NCBI RefSeq assembly: GCF_022024235.1
Contig: NZ_CP091800.1
Location: forward strand, 796,001-860,000
DNA: 64,000 nucleotides
Reading direction: 5' to 3'
From: Segatella baroniae B14
GTDB lineage: Bacteria > Bacteroidota > Bacteroidia > Bacteroidales > Bacteroidaceae
Under the pieces are notes generated by a model, which saw only the letters and a list, made by a program, of their open reading frames with translations, did no database searches and was not told where the DNA came from. The translations under genes and the position numbers were made by a program. Shown here piece by piece: positions 1 through 8,316 of this stretch; within the stretch, counting starts at the first letter, position 1; each line of letters begins with the position of its first letter.

Positions 1-1658
1 ACATTCAGATATTCTGCTGCCTTGGTGCCATTACCCAACTGCTGTTCCGCTTCGGCTGCAATGAGGTATACTTCTGCCATACGCATAATGGCTACATCAC
101 CATTTCTACGCTGCAAGTTGCTGGTGAAAGCTCCATCGTACATCCAACTGAACTTATTGAGTGCTGGGAACATCTGATAGCAGTTGGTGCCATCAGTAGA
201 GTTCTCAATATATTTACCTTCACTGTCAAAGAGGTCATCGATATTGATGGTAACATATGCACGTCTAGCCTTCTCTTCGGCGGTAAGCTTGTCTTTACTG
301 AGATAGATAGAGAAGCGATCTTCGTCTTCAGGAAGAGGATACTCTGTAGCGTAGATATTCTTCACCTCAATAAGGTTGGCTACATTACCCGAGTGATCAC
401 CCTTAGGCCATACCTTAGCCGGATACTGATTGCCATTGGCATTGGTAGAATTATAAGCCAGGTCAGCATAGGCATAAATCGTCTTGCCTACATTAGAATC
501 TGCGATACCATATTTCTGACAAATTTCAGCAGTCAGTGTACGGTTCATTGAGGCATACGTACCCCAGCCAGCCTGTACCATAGACTCTTCGCCAAACGCA
601 GTGGTAAAACAGTTATCCCAACGGGTATCGTGTGGAGCATCGAAGAGATCGATAAGATACTTAGATGGCGCCATGATATTGTTGTTGATACGACCGTAAA
701 GATAGTTAGACTTGTCGGCTGTCTTATAGATATCACTCAACTTGTAAGGGTTAGGATACATATAAGTGAAAATATTGCTGCTGGTATAATTAGCAGCATC
801 CTTGCTGGCCGGTCCGGCTGCAATAAAGAGCGACTCCTTGTTGTTCTTATTATTGGCATTAGCCCATACATCCGCAACATCGGTATACATATCAGCTCCG
901 TATGCAGCCTGATTCGTAATCAGATCTTCTGCAACTTCGGCAGCGCGTTTCCAGTAGCTTACACCGTTCTCTGTAAGTCCTTCGCCTGCACCCTGAGCGT
1001 ATACACGAGCCAGCAAACCTAAAGCGGTCTTCTTGGTTACACGGGCATAATCACCGTTATAGGGCGTTACATTCAAGTCGGCAGCAGCCTCAGTCAGGTC
1101 TTTGACCATCTGGGTATAAAGAGCCTCGTACGTAGAACGTTGTGGCGATAGATTACTACCCTCAGAAGAAGGCTTCAAGTTGAGCGTAATGTTACCATAA
1201 TAAGTTACCAGGAGCGAGTAGTAATATGCACGAAGACACTTGGCCTCTGCTGTGAGCACCTTGATATTTTCTGCGTTACCATCGGCTACATCGTCGGCAC
1301 CTTCGATAACAGCGTTACAACTATTAATCTGTGAGTAAGCCTGCTTAAACAGTTTATTGGTATAGTTCGTGTTGGTAGTCAACCCCTCATAGTAGAATAC
1401 CTGCTGCCCCCATGTACGGTTGTTGGATGTAAGGAAAAGGTCTGTACCACCTTCAGCCACAGCGAGGAAGTCGAAAGAAGAGAAGAGCTGACCGTAAAGC
1501 GGTTCATAGCAATACGTTTCCATGCCCGACCAGCCCTCGAAAGTAGCCAGTTTATCGCCACCAGTACCACCGGCAGGGTTATATTCATCTAGTCCACAAG
1601 AACCCAGCATGAGCGATGCACTGAGCCATGCGCATACCTGTAATTTTATCTTTTTCAT
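1..1658 (-). CDS. SusD/RagB-like outer-membrane lipoprotein, C-terminus cut by window edge
   Basis: The minus-strand frame is open from an ATG at 1656-1658 to the first base of the window, so the C-terminus is missing. The product starts with a short basic n-region, a hydrophobic stretch and a lipobox ending at Cys21 (LGSC), as in an SPII lipoprotein. The body has SusD-family features: an early segment with LRAYYYSLLVTYYGN and a later segment with MRMAEVYLIAAEAEQQLGN, both typical of the helical TPR-like SusD fold. SusD proteins sit on the cell surface as the glycan- or peptide-binding lid of a SusC transporter. It lies 22 bp downstream of the SusC gene, in the same direction, so the two are cotranscribed. 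The ligand cannot be told from sequence. Confidence 0.93.
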   Translation of the reverse strand, partial: MKKIKLQVCAWLSASLMLGSCGLDEYNPAGGTGGDKLATFEGWSGMETYCYEPLYGQLFSSFDFLAVAEGGTDLFLTSNNRTWGQQVFYYEGLTTNTNYTNKLFKQAYSQINSCNAVIEGADDVADGNAENIKVLTAEAKCLRAYYYSLLVTYYGNITLNLKPSSEGSNLSPQRSTYEALYTQMVKDLTEAAADLNVTPYNGDYARVTKKTALGLLARVYAQGAGEGLTENGVSYWKRAAEVAEDLITNQAAYGADMYTDVADVWANANNKNNKESLFIAAGPASKDAANYTSSNIFTYMYPNPYKLSDIYKTADKSNYLYGRINNNIMAPSKYLIDLFDAPHDTRWDNCFTTAFGEESMVQAGWGTYASMNRTLTAEICQKYGIADSNVGKTIYAYADLAYNSTNANGNQYPAKVWPKGDHSGNVANLIEVKNIYATEYPLPEDEDRFSIYLSKDKLTAEEKARRAYVTINIDDLFDSEGKYIENSTDGTNCYQMFPALNKFSWMYDGAFTSNLQRRNGDVAIMRMAEVYLIAAEAEQQLGNGTKAAEYLN

Positions 1659-1680
1659 TGTGTTTCTGTTTAATAAAGTG

Positions 1681-4600
1681 TTAGAATGTTAAGTTTATAC
1701 CAAATACCAACTGGCGGGTAAGTGGATAGTTCAGACTGCCCCCCATTTCAGGGTCATAATCTTTGACGAGACTACTCTTGGCAATAACGAGCGGATTGGT
1801 AATGGTACCATATACACGACAGTTGCTCAGACCGAGTTTGGCAAGCGTGCTCTTTGGCAGTGTGTAGCCCAGTGTGATATTCTTAACCTTGAAGTAAGAA
1901 CCGTCTACATAGCCCAATGAGTAGTAACCGGTATAGCTATTGATAGAACGGCTGGCATTGATAGCAGGGAAGTAGTTAGACGGATTACTTTCTGTCCAAT
2001 AATCGAAGTAGGTAGGGAAGTTTCTTACACCTGTTGGATCATAGTCACTAAGCAGACTATAGTACATCGTCTGTCCATAGCGCCAGTACATGAATATGCT
2101 CAAGTCGAAATTCTTGTATCGCAGCGTGTTCTTGAAGCCAAGAGTCCAGTCAGGAGAAGCGTGACCAAGAGTCTGATAGTCGGCCGAACTGACGGTATAG
2201 TGATTATCAGCGTTGTAATAAACCTTTTCGCCAGTTTCCTCATCAATCTTATAATATACCCCTTCACTTTCGTGAATCAATCCTGGAACATTAATCTTCA
2301 AGTCACCTGGTTGCATACCAAATACAGCAGCATCAGCCTCTTCACCCTTTTGCCATACACCGTCGAGTTTATAGTTATAGAATGAGTTAACCGGTTCACC
2401 TATGGTGAGTGTATACTGTCCGTTGGTAATATTATTAGCCGTATTACCGGTGAGCGCTGTAATTTCCTCGTGGTTAGCACTGAAAGTGATATTAGAATCC
2501 CATGAGAAATCACGTGTCTTGATATTACGCGTTGTCAAGGCCAGTTCGATACCATTATTCTTGGTCTCACAGATATTCTGAGCCATGGTATAATAGGTCG
2601 TAGAATTATATCCACCATCGGTAATCGGCAATTCACGAGTCCAGATAACGCCGTTGGTCTTCGTCCAGTAATAATCAGCGGTGAAATCGATTCTACCATT
2701 TAAGAATGTAGCATCGACACCGATATTAGTATTGTACGATTTCTCCCAACCCAGATTCTTGTTGGTATACTCTTGAGAGAAACGATAGATGGTCTCTGTA
2801 TTACCACTGAAAGCGAGTGTACTCTGTTCCAGATTAGAAACGGTAGAGTAGGGATCAATGCTTGCTGTACCGGTAACACCCCAACCGAAACGCACTTTCA
2901 GGTTATCGAGCCAAGAACGAGTGTTCTTCATGAAGTTTTCGTCAGAGATACGCCAACCCAGCGAGAATGCAGGGAACGTATCCCAGCGCTTTTCTTCAGA
3001 GAGTCGAGAGCTACCATCGTGACGTACAGAGACACTTGCCAAATATTTACCCTGATAAGAATAAGCAAGACGCTCCACGAAGCCTAAGCTCTTAGACATG
3101 GTATAACCCGATGTGATGGTGCTCTTGCTACTACCGTTGAGACCCATATTATGCCACAAGTAAGCATTATCGGTGATGCCCGTTTCCTGCTGCATCGTAG
3201 CTTCGTTCTGATTGTGATCCCATGAACTTACACCGGTAAGGGTAAAATCATGATCATCAGCGATCTTAAAGTTATATGTAATCACGTTTTCCCATTTATA
3301 ATTATAAGTGTGACTCTGGGTAACGCGTGCGATAACATTATCGTCGGTGATATCAGTCTGACCACCGGAATTGTAGAATCGATATGAATTGATACCCTGG
3401 AAATAGTTTGTTCGGCTATAACCGATATTGGCTGAAACGCGTGAAAGAATCGTGAGACCCTTCACCGGATTAATCTCGATATATGGATTGAAATAGAGAT
3501 TAAATCCCTGGTTGTTGTTACGATAGTTGCTATAGTTATTCAGCAACAGATTATAGTTGCTACTGGTTAGGGTAGGGTTCACCTTAACTTCGCCAGCCTC
3601 GTCATAAACGGTACCCAATGGTTCCATACGGAGAGCTGTTTCCAGATCTGAGAAAGCACGATTACGATAAGTATAGCTCATCTGCGAATTGATACCTATC
3701 GACAACCAGTCTTTGATCTTATGCTTCACACGAACATTGCTTGAATAGATCTTGTTGTTATCGTTCTCATACTGACCCTTTTCATCTGAATAGTTCAGCG
3801 AGAAATAGCTCTGTGTACGTTCGGTTCCACCAGAGATAGAAGCACTGTAATTCTGAGTAAAACCAGTCTTGAGCAGTTCATCAGCCCAGTTGATATACTG
3901 GCCATTTTTATGATAATTCCAAGCGCCATCACCCAGCACATTATTGAAAACCGTCTCGTCGTCTGCCGTACTATTCCAGTTGCCAACAGCCTGCTGTGCA
4001 TCTCTGATACCCTGTAGGTAACTCTCGCCCGAACGCATTTCAGGAAGTGATGACCATCCATTTACACCAAGGTAAGCATTAAAGTCAACTTTCGTTTTAC
4101 CTGCCTTACCGCTCTTCGTCGTGATGAGTACAACACCATTGGCACCACTGGCACCATAAACAGCGGTAGACGAAGCATCTTTCAGCACCTCGATACTCTC
4201 GATATCATTCGGATTCAGTTTGGTGTAATCACCTGGCATACCATCGATAATGAAAGTAGGAGTACCACTGGCAGTAAACGAACGGGTACCGCGCAACTGC
4301 ATATTGACCCCTTCACCGGCAGCACCGCTGGTACGAGTAATATCAAGACCAGCAACTTTACCCTGAAGAGCTTCCATCGGATTACTACCAGGGTTAAGGG
4401 TAAGGTCGGCACCATTTACAGTAGTTATCGCACCAGTAAGGTCACGTTTTTTCTGTTGACCATATCCGATGACAACCACATCGTCAAGACCGAGCACATC
4501 AGGCTCCATAGCAGCGTTACCACCAGCAGTGATAACTTTATCCTTATACCCCGTATACGAGAGCTTCACTTTAGCCCCCCTTGGTATCTGCAGAGTGTAT

Positions 4601-4842
4601 TTACCGTCAAGATCAGTTACAGTAGCTTTGTTGCCATTCAGGGCTCTTACCGTAACACCGATAAGCGGTTCGCCATATTCATCAACGATACGACCTTGTA
4701 CGCTCTGATTTTGTTGGGTTGAAAGACTAGTGCTGCTTTCATTGTTCGCTAAAACATCTGCAGAAGCAGGCACGGTTAATGTTAACGCAAGTAGTGTTTT
4801 TATGGGTACACTATACCTGACACTCTTCAAAGACTTTCTCAT
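1681..4842 (-). CDS. SusC/RagA-like TonB-linked outer-membrane transporter
   Basis: The protein has 1053 residues, a normal SusC length. It has a signal peptide (about 1-33), a carboxypeptidase-D-regulatory-like domain (about 48-115, GRIVDEYGEPLIGVTVRA), the TonB-box-like VVVIGYG motif, a plug domain (about 135-245, ending in VYGASGANGVVLITTKSGK) and a beta-barrel ending in the terminal aromatic GINLTF. SusC proteins form the TonB-dependent pore capped by SusD. The ATG at 4840-4842 is the natural start because it precedes the signal peptide directly. I found no clear TAnnTTTG promoter in the AT-rich upstream gap. The next feature upstream is a tandem IS array, so any regulator that once stood beside this pair is not in view. 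Substrate unknown. Confidence 0.95.
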   Translation of the reverse strand: MRKSLKSVRYSVPIKTLLALTLTVPASADVLANNESSTSLSTQQNQSVQGRIVDEYGEPLIGVTVRALNGNKATVTDLDGKYTLQIPRGAKVKLSYTGYKDKVITAGGNAAMEPDVLGLDDVVVIGYGQQKKRDLTGAITTVNGADLTLNPGSNPMEALQGKVAGLDITRTSGAAGEGVNMQLRGTRSFTASGTPTFIIDGMPGDYTKLNPNDIESIEVLKDASSTAVYGASGANGVVLITTKSGKAGKTKVDFNAYLGVNGWSSLPEMRSGESYLQGIRDAQQAVGNWNSTADDETVFNNVLGDGAWNYHKNGQYINWADELLKTGFTQNYSASISGGTERTQSYFSLNYSDEKGQYENDNNKIYSSNVRVKHKIKDWLSIGINSQMSYTYRNRAFSDLETALRMEPLGTVYDEAGEVKVNPTLTSSNYNLLLNNYSNYRNNNQGFNLYFNPYIEINPVKGLTILSRVSANIGYSRTNYFQGINSYRFYNSGGQTDITDDNVIARVTQSHTYNYKWENVITYNFKIADDHDFTLTGVSSWDHNQNEATMQQETGITDNAYLWHNMGLNGSSKSTITSGYTMSKSLGFVERLAYSYQGKYLASVSVRHDGSSRLSEEKRWDTFPAFSLGWRISDENFMKNTRSWLDNLKVRFGWGVTGTASIDPYSTVSNLEQSTLAFSGNTETIYRFSQEYTNKNLGWEKSYNTNIGVDATFLNGRIDFTADYYWTKTNGVIWTRELPITDGGYNSTTYYTMAQNICETKNNGIELALTTRNIKTRDFSWDSNITFSANHEEITALTGNTANNITNGQYTLTIGEPVNSFYNYKLDGVWQKGEEADAAVFGMQPGDLKINVPGLIHESEGVYYKIDEETGEKVYYNADNHYTVSSADYQTLGHASPDWTLGFKNTLRYKNFDLSIFMYWRYGQTMYYSLLSDYDPTGVRNFPTYFDYWTESNPSNYFPAINASRSINSYTGYYSLGYVDGSYFKVKNITLGYTLPKSTLAKLGLSNCRVYGTITNPLVIAKSSLVKDYDPEMGGSLNYPLTRQLVFGINLTF

Positions 4843-5093
4843 AAATAAGTCTACTTTAGGTTTTTAGATTAATAAAAAGTTTTTCAAGAAAATATACCCT
4901 AAAGACGATGGCTTTTATTTTTTGTAATGAACTTTATTTTATTTTTTTTAATTATTGCAAAAATCGGTTCAATAGATTAAATTCTAAAATGTTAAGATAA
5001 TATCACAAAATCTGTTACATTTCAAATGGACCATCTAGAAAAAAAAATTGAGATATTACCATACCACAAAATACATTTTTTTTTAGACCGACT

Positions 5094-5200
5094 CCAAAAC
5101 CCAAGCTCCTGACCTCCAAAACCTAAGGGTTTATCCGACAAAACCTAAGCTCTTACACGATAAAATATAAGGTTTTAGAGGTCAGGAGCTTGGGTTTTGG
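5094..5200. repeat. 30-bp inverted repeat with internal short repeats, in the SusC-IS intergenic gap
   Basis: Arms at 5094-5123 and 5171-5200 are complementary with one mismatch and enclose a 47-base loop. The loop carries further copies of an aaaacctaag-like word in both orientations. The rest of the 531-bp gap (4843-5373) is AT-rich and holds no gene I can support. There is no T-run directly after either arm, so it does not look like a simple terminator. It could be an interspersed intergenic repeat family of this genome or a structured 5' region, which cannot be decided from one copy. Confidence 0.6.
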
Positions 5201-5408
5201 CGCCTTTAGCCTTAAAATAATATAGCCCGTAAATCATCATGTTGCAACTCACTGATTGACAGACACTTACAGCTTCGTTGAAATTCACGAATTCAGAGCA
5301 CGTTATAGGATTCCTGACTAAAACGCAAATCTCACAACACTTTTTGTCGGAATAATTCTAAGTAAATATCATCGTAAGCGTCCAATTTCGACCTAACAAT
5401 ATAAAAAT

Positions 5409-5445
5409 ATAGGCTGAACCGCGATTCTAAAGCGATTCAGCCTAT
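5409..5445 (-). terminator. Terminator hairpin after tnpC, IS copy 1
   Basis: The arms ataggctgaa (5409-5418) and ttcagcctat (5436-5445) are fully complementary. The hairpin lies 27 bp past the tnpC stop on the minus strand and is followed in that direction by a T-rich stretch. It recurs in copies 2 and 3 at 8253-8289 and 11097-11133. Confidence 0.7.
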
Positions 5446-5472
5446 TTAGTATTTTTTGTTTTTTTTGCTTTT

Positions 5473-7281
5473 TTATGATTCCTGACAGAGTTTTGAAGGT
5501 GTCATCTGGTCCCATTCAATTCCAACACCATTTGTCTTTGCTATGATATCAAAGAAGCGTTCGAAGTATCTTAATGGTGATATATTGTTCTTCTTACATG
5601 TTTCGACTAAGGTCATATAGAGACACAGATTCTCTACACCGCTCTCACTTCCGAGTATCGGTGCATTCTTTCTGTTCACAGTTAATGGCCTGATGCAGCG
5701 TTCAGCTTCCAGGTTATCGATTTCGTAATTACCATCTTCACGGAAGGTGAAGAACTTCTTCCAACCGTTACTCAGGTAATTGAGTGCTTTCGTCATCAAT
5801 TCGCCCTTGATAGAGTCATCCTTCTGAAGTTCACACATTCTTGAATATATCTTAACGATGCATTCAGTAGTTTCAGAATCGTTTCTTCTTTTCTTGATTT
5901 CCGCAGGTGAGAGATTCTGTTTTCTATAGGTTTCCTCTCTGCCGTAAAGCCATCCAAACCAGTCCAGGAAGTCCTTTGCTCGATAGTCTTTACCTCGCTC
6001 ATATGCATAGAAGAACTTTGACCTGGCGTGTGCAATACAATACAAATGAGTAATATCATTATCCTCCCGATCAAAGAAGTTATAACCACAATAAGAATCT
6101 GTCTGTATTGAGTTGATATTTGAAGAACCGATGAAGTTCTTGATAACATCCTGGCCTCTACTTCCATTATCGTAGAAGAAGTATACAACCTTGGTTTCCT
6201 TATTGACGACACACCAGATGTATTTCTTAAGAACCTTGTTGTAGATCCTGACTCTGCACCAGGTTTCATCACAATGGATATTGGCTCCATCCTGAAGTAG
6301 ATTATTCTTAAGATATGGAAGAACCAGTTTGAGATATTCTGCGCCTATACCAATATAATTTGTAAGTGTCTGGCGGCATATGCTGAATTTATCTTCCATC
6401 ATGCGGATGATCTCTCGGTAAAGAGGAGTATCCATTTGGTATTTGTTCATTGTCAGACGAGAAAGGAACCTGCTTGTTACATGGGTGTGTGGCACAACAC
6501 TCAGTTTCTTGTAATCCTCTTCGATTTCCTCATTACCAGGAAGGGTAAAATGAACTGTGATCGGATCTTGTCCAGGAAGTTTGTAGACTATGTAATGTAC
6601 TTTGTGTTCAACAATGTAGCTGACCTGATCATAGATACTGCGAGTAAACCTACGGATTATCTTGGCACCATCAGGTATTTTGGTTTCATCACATTTATAA
6701 TCAATAACCATGTCAGCACCCATAGTATTATATTTCATGCCAACCTTGCATTGATTGTCTACTTCCTTCTGGTCTTCCTTGCTTGGCTCTTCATCGGAAG
6801 TTGCTGAGGGTAGGGAAGCAGCAGTTCCATCAAAGTCATCCTTTGCTTCCTGACGACTGACAGTAGTAGTATTGCCTCCTCTGTTATTCCAGACTTTCTT
6901 TCCATACAGATTTGCCTTGTCAACCATTGACTGATTGATCAGATTCTTTATCTGGTTCTGAAGGGATTGTATCTGTTTCTGGTTTCCTTCAAGTTGAGTC
7001 ATCAGGCGATTGATGGTATCGTGAAGTGTTGATTTCTCCTTATCGCTCTTCTCAAGCATAGCAGCAACACGATCAAGTCTATCCTGTATCTTCTTCTGAT
7101 TCTCCAATGACTCCTGGAGCATCTGACGATACTGCTCAACATCACGCTCAAGGATGCTGATATACTTGTCTTTATCAGCTGAACTCATAGAAGCATGGGC
7201 AGATTTTACGACAGGATTATCCTCTCGTGAATTGATATATTCCATAAAGAATTTTCTTTTTTTGAATTCTTTTTCTTCCAT
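5473..7281 (-). CDS. tnpC: IS66 family transposase (TnpC), IS copy 1
   Basis: This DDE transposase cuts and joins the element ends. The frame opens at 7347 (624 aa), but its first 22 residues are a Cys/Phe-rich stretch that overlaps a good promoter-like -7 box, so I start at the internal ATG 7279-7281 (602 aa). In the 624-residue numbering there is a predicted coiled coil at about 62-140, an acidic linker at 165-200, and a catalytic core with D360 in HCDETW, D417 in QTDSYCGY and E549 in EAERCIRPL. The CIAHARSKFF segment (437-446) is the usual IS66 His-containing motif. All key residues are present and there is no frameshift, so it should be functional. Confidence 0.95.
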   Translation of the reverse strand: MEEKEFKKRKFFMEYINSREDNPVVKSAHASMSSADKDKYISILERDVEQYRQMLQESLENQKKIQDRLDRVAAMLEKSDKEKSTLHDTINRLMTQLEGNQKQIQSLQNQIKNLINQSMVDKANLYGKKVWNNRGGNTTTVSRQEAKDDFDGTAASLPSATSDEEPSKEDQKEVDNQCKVGMKYNTMGADMVIDYKCDETKIPDGAKIIRRFTRSIYDQVSYIVEHKVHYIVYKLPGQDPITVHFTLPGNEEIEEDYKKLSVVPHTHVTSRFLSRLTMNKYQMDTPLYREIIRMMEDKFSICRQTLTNYIGIGAEYLKLVLPYLKNNLLQDGANIHCDETWCRVRIYNKVLKKYIWCVVNKETKVVYFFYDNGSRGQDVIKNFIGSSNINSIQTDSYCGYNFFDREDNDITHLYCIAHARSKFFYAYERGKDYRAKDFLDWFGWLYGREETYRKQNLSPAEIKKRRNDSETTECIVKIYSRMCELQKDDSIKGELMTKALNYLSNGWKKFFTFREDGNYEIDNLEAERCIRPLTVNRKNAPILGSESGVENLCLYMTLVETCKKNNISPLRYFERFFDIIAKTNGVGIEWDQMTPSKLCQES

Positions 7282-7304
7282 GCTTTTACTTGCTTTTGTA
7301 CTTA

Positions 7305-7312
7305 CAAAGGTA
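7305..7312 (-). promoter_or_regulatory. Bacteroidetes-type -7 box upstream of tnpC (copy 1)
   Basis: TACCTTTG on the minus strand matches TAnnTTTG and ends 23 bp before the chosen tnpC ATG. It lies inside the longer open frame, which argues for the shorter start. No well-spaced -33 TTTG is obvious, so the call is tentative. It recurs at 10149-10156 and 12993-13000. Confidence 0.4.
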
Positions 7313-7410
7313 CAAAAAAAATCGCAAAAACACGAACAAAATAACACTTAAATAACTGATATTCAATAAATTAAATTCAAATGTATAAGCACTGATTACT
7401 GAAGTTCAGA

Positions 7411-7746
7411 TCATAATCTCAGTACCGAAATAACAGGATTTTCAAGCAAAGTCAGGAGATCTTTCCATTCTATACTGTATACGGTTTTCTGATCTTTGAA
7501 TTCAACTTTCATAAACCTGTAATCTTTATTATAGAATGTTTTCTCGTTCATATAATAAGCCTGTTTATCATAATAGATAAGTCGTACGCGTCTACGATTT
7601 CTGGACATAAAGATGAATACATCACCTTCATGAGGAATGACATGGCATTCGTCAGTCACAAACTCTAACAATCGGTAAAATCCCCAGCTCATATTTACAT
7701 AACCTGGCACGTAATAGAAGTGTTTAAACTCAGATAAATCTAACAT
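7411..7746 (-). CDS. tnpB: IS66 family accessory protein TnpB, IS copy 1
   Basis: This 111-aa protein has the IS66 Orf2 pattern: an N-terminal HFYYVPGYVNMSWGFYRLLEFV segment, a central DVFIFMSRNRRRVRLIYYD segment, and a C-terminal part with aromatic and charged residues. TnpB is required with TnpA and TnpC for transposition in IS66 elements, but its biochemical role is not settled. Its start overlaps the end of tnpA by 7 bp (7740-7746), which suggests translational coupling. A 129-bp gap follows before the chosen tnpC start. Confidence 0.93.
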   Translation of the reverse strand: MLDLSEFKHFYYVPGYVNMSWGFYRLLEFVTDECHVIPHEGDVFIFMSRNRRRVRLIYYDKQAYYMNEKTFYNKDYRFMKVEFKDQKTVYSIEWKDLLTLLENPVISVLRL

Positions 7747-8135
7747 GGATCCTCCAATCTATCTATGATATCCTTGACATCAGAATAACAATTACTTTTT
7801 ATGCTTACAACTGTACCATTTTCCAACTGTATAACAGCTGATACTTTAGCTTTCATTTTTGGGGAATTTCCAGCCAATTGGTCGCATGCTTCTGAATTTT
7901 GAATTTTTCGAGGACGACCACGTTTCTTTTGAGGCACAGGAAGGCCTGTTATAGTTACTGGCTCAATTTTATTCTTGATATGCTCATTGGCATATCGATC
8001 AAAAAGATAAAAAGGCACTCCGCGACTAACACAGAACTCTATAAGCGGAATATTATTTGGAGCACCTTCCATTTGATACAGAAACCATAATCGTTCCAGT
8101 TCTGCATCTGAAATTGTTCTTTCGTCTGTTTGCAT
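7740..8135 (-). CDS. tnpA: IS66 family accessory protein TnpA, IS copy 1
   Basis: This 131-aa protein is the first gene of the element, in the usual IS66 tnpA position. The N-terminal half (about 8-55) looks helical and HTH-like. The middle carries a basic KKRGRPRKI segment, an AT-hook-like DNA contact. The C-terminal half (SAVIQLENGTVVSIKSNCYSDVKDIIDRL) resembles the conserved end of IS66 TnpA proteins. It probably binds the element ends or regulates the operon. Confidence 0.85.
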   Translation of the reverse strand: MQTDERTISDAELERLWFLYQMEGAPNNIPLIEFCVSRGVPFYLFDRYANEHIKNKIEPVTITGLPVPQKKRGRPRKIQNSEACDQLAGNSPKMKAKVSAVIQLENGTVVSIKSNCYSDVKDIIDRLEDPC

Positions 8136-8252
8136 AATCGTTTTATTTATTGACCATGCAAAGTTAAAAAGGGTCGTTTTTTACCACAAGGGTCGAAATT
8201 GGACGCTTACTATCATCGTAAGCGTCCAATTTCGACCTAACAATATAAAAAT

Positions 8253-8289
8253 ATAGGCTGAACCGCGATTCTAAAGCGATTCAGCCTAT
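8253..8289 (-). terminator. Terminator hairpin after tnpC, IS copy 2
   Basis: Same ten-base complementary arms as in copy 1, 27 bp beyond the tnpC stop. Confidence 0.7.
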
Positions 8290-8316
8290 TTAGTATTTTT
8301 TGTTTTTTTTGCTTTT

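Larger units (their letters stand above)
5374..8210 (-). mobile_element. IS66-family insertion sequence, copy 1
   Basis: The ends are 20-bp inverted repeats that match perfectly and begin GTAAGCG, and the GTAA start is typical of IS66 elements. Inside are three minus-strand genes in the IS66 order tnpA-tnpB-tnpC. All three frames are intact, so the element looks active. IS66 normally duplicates 8 bp of target. Here 7 bp (tatcatc) are shared by all flanks, and the eighth base differs between the outer ends. Confidence 0.95.

Noticed and set aside
6436..6807. Open frames antisense to the IS66 transposase
   Set aside because: They are shadows of the transposase frame, repeat in each copy and show no protein family.
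7282..7347. Cys/Phe-rich 22-residue extension of the IS66 transposase frame (also in copies 2 and 3)
   Set aside because: It overlaps a consensus -7 box and is unlike IS66 TnpC N-termini; the internal ATG gives a normal protein.
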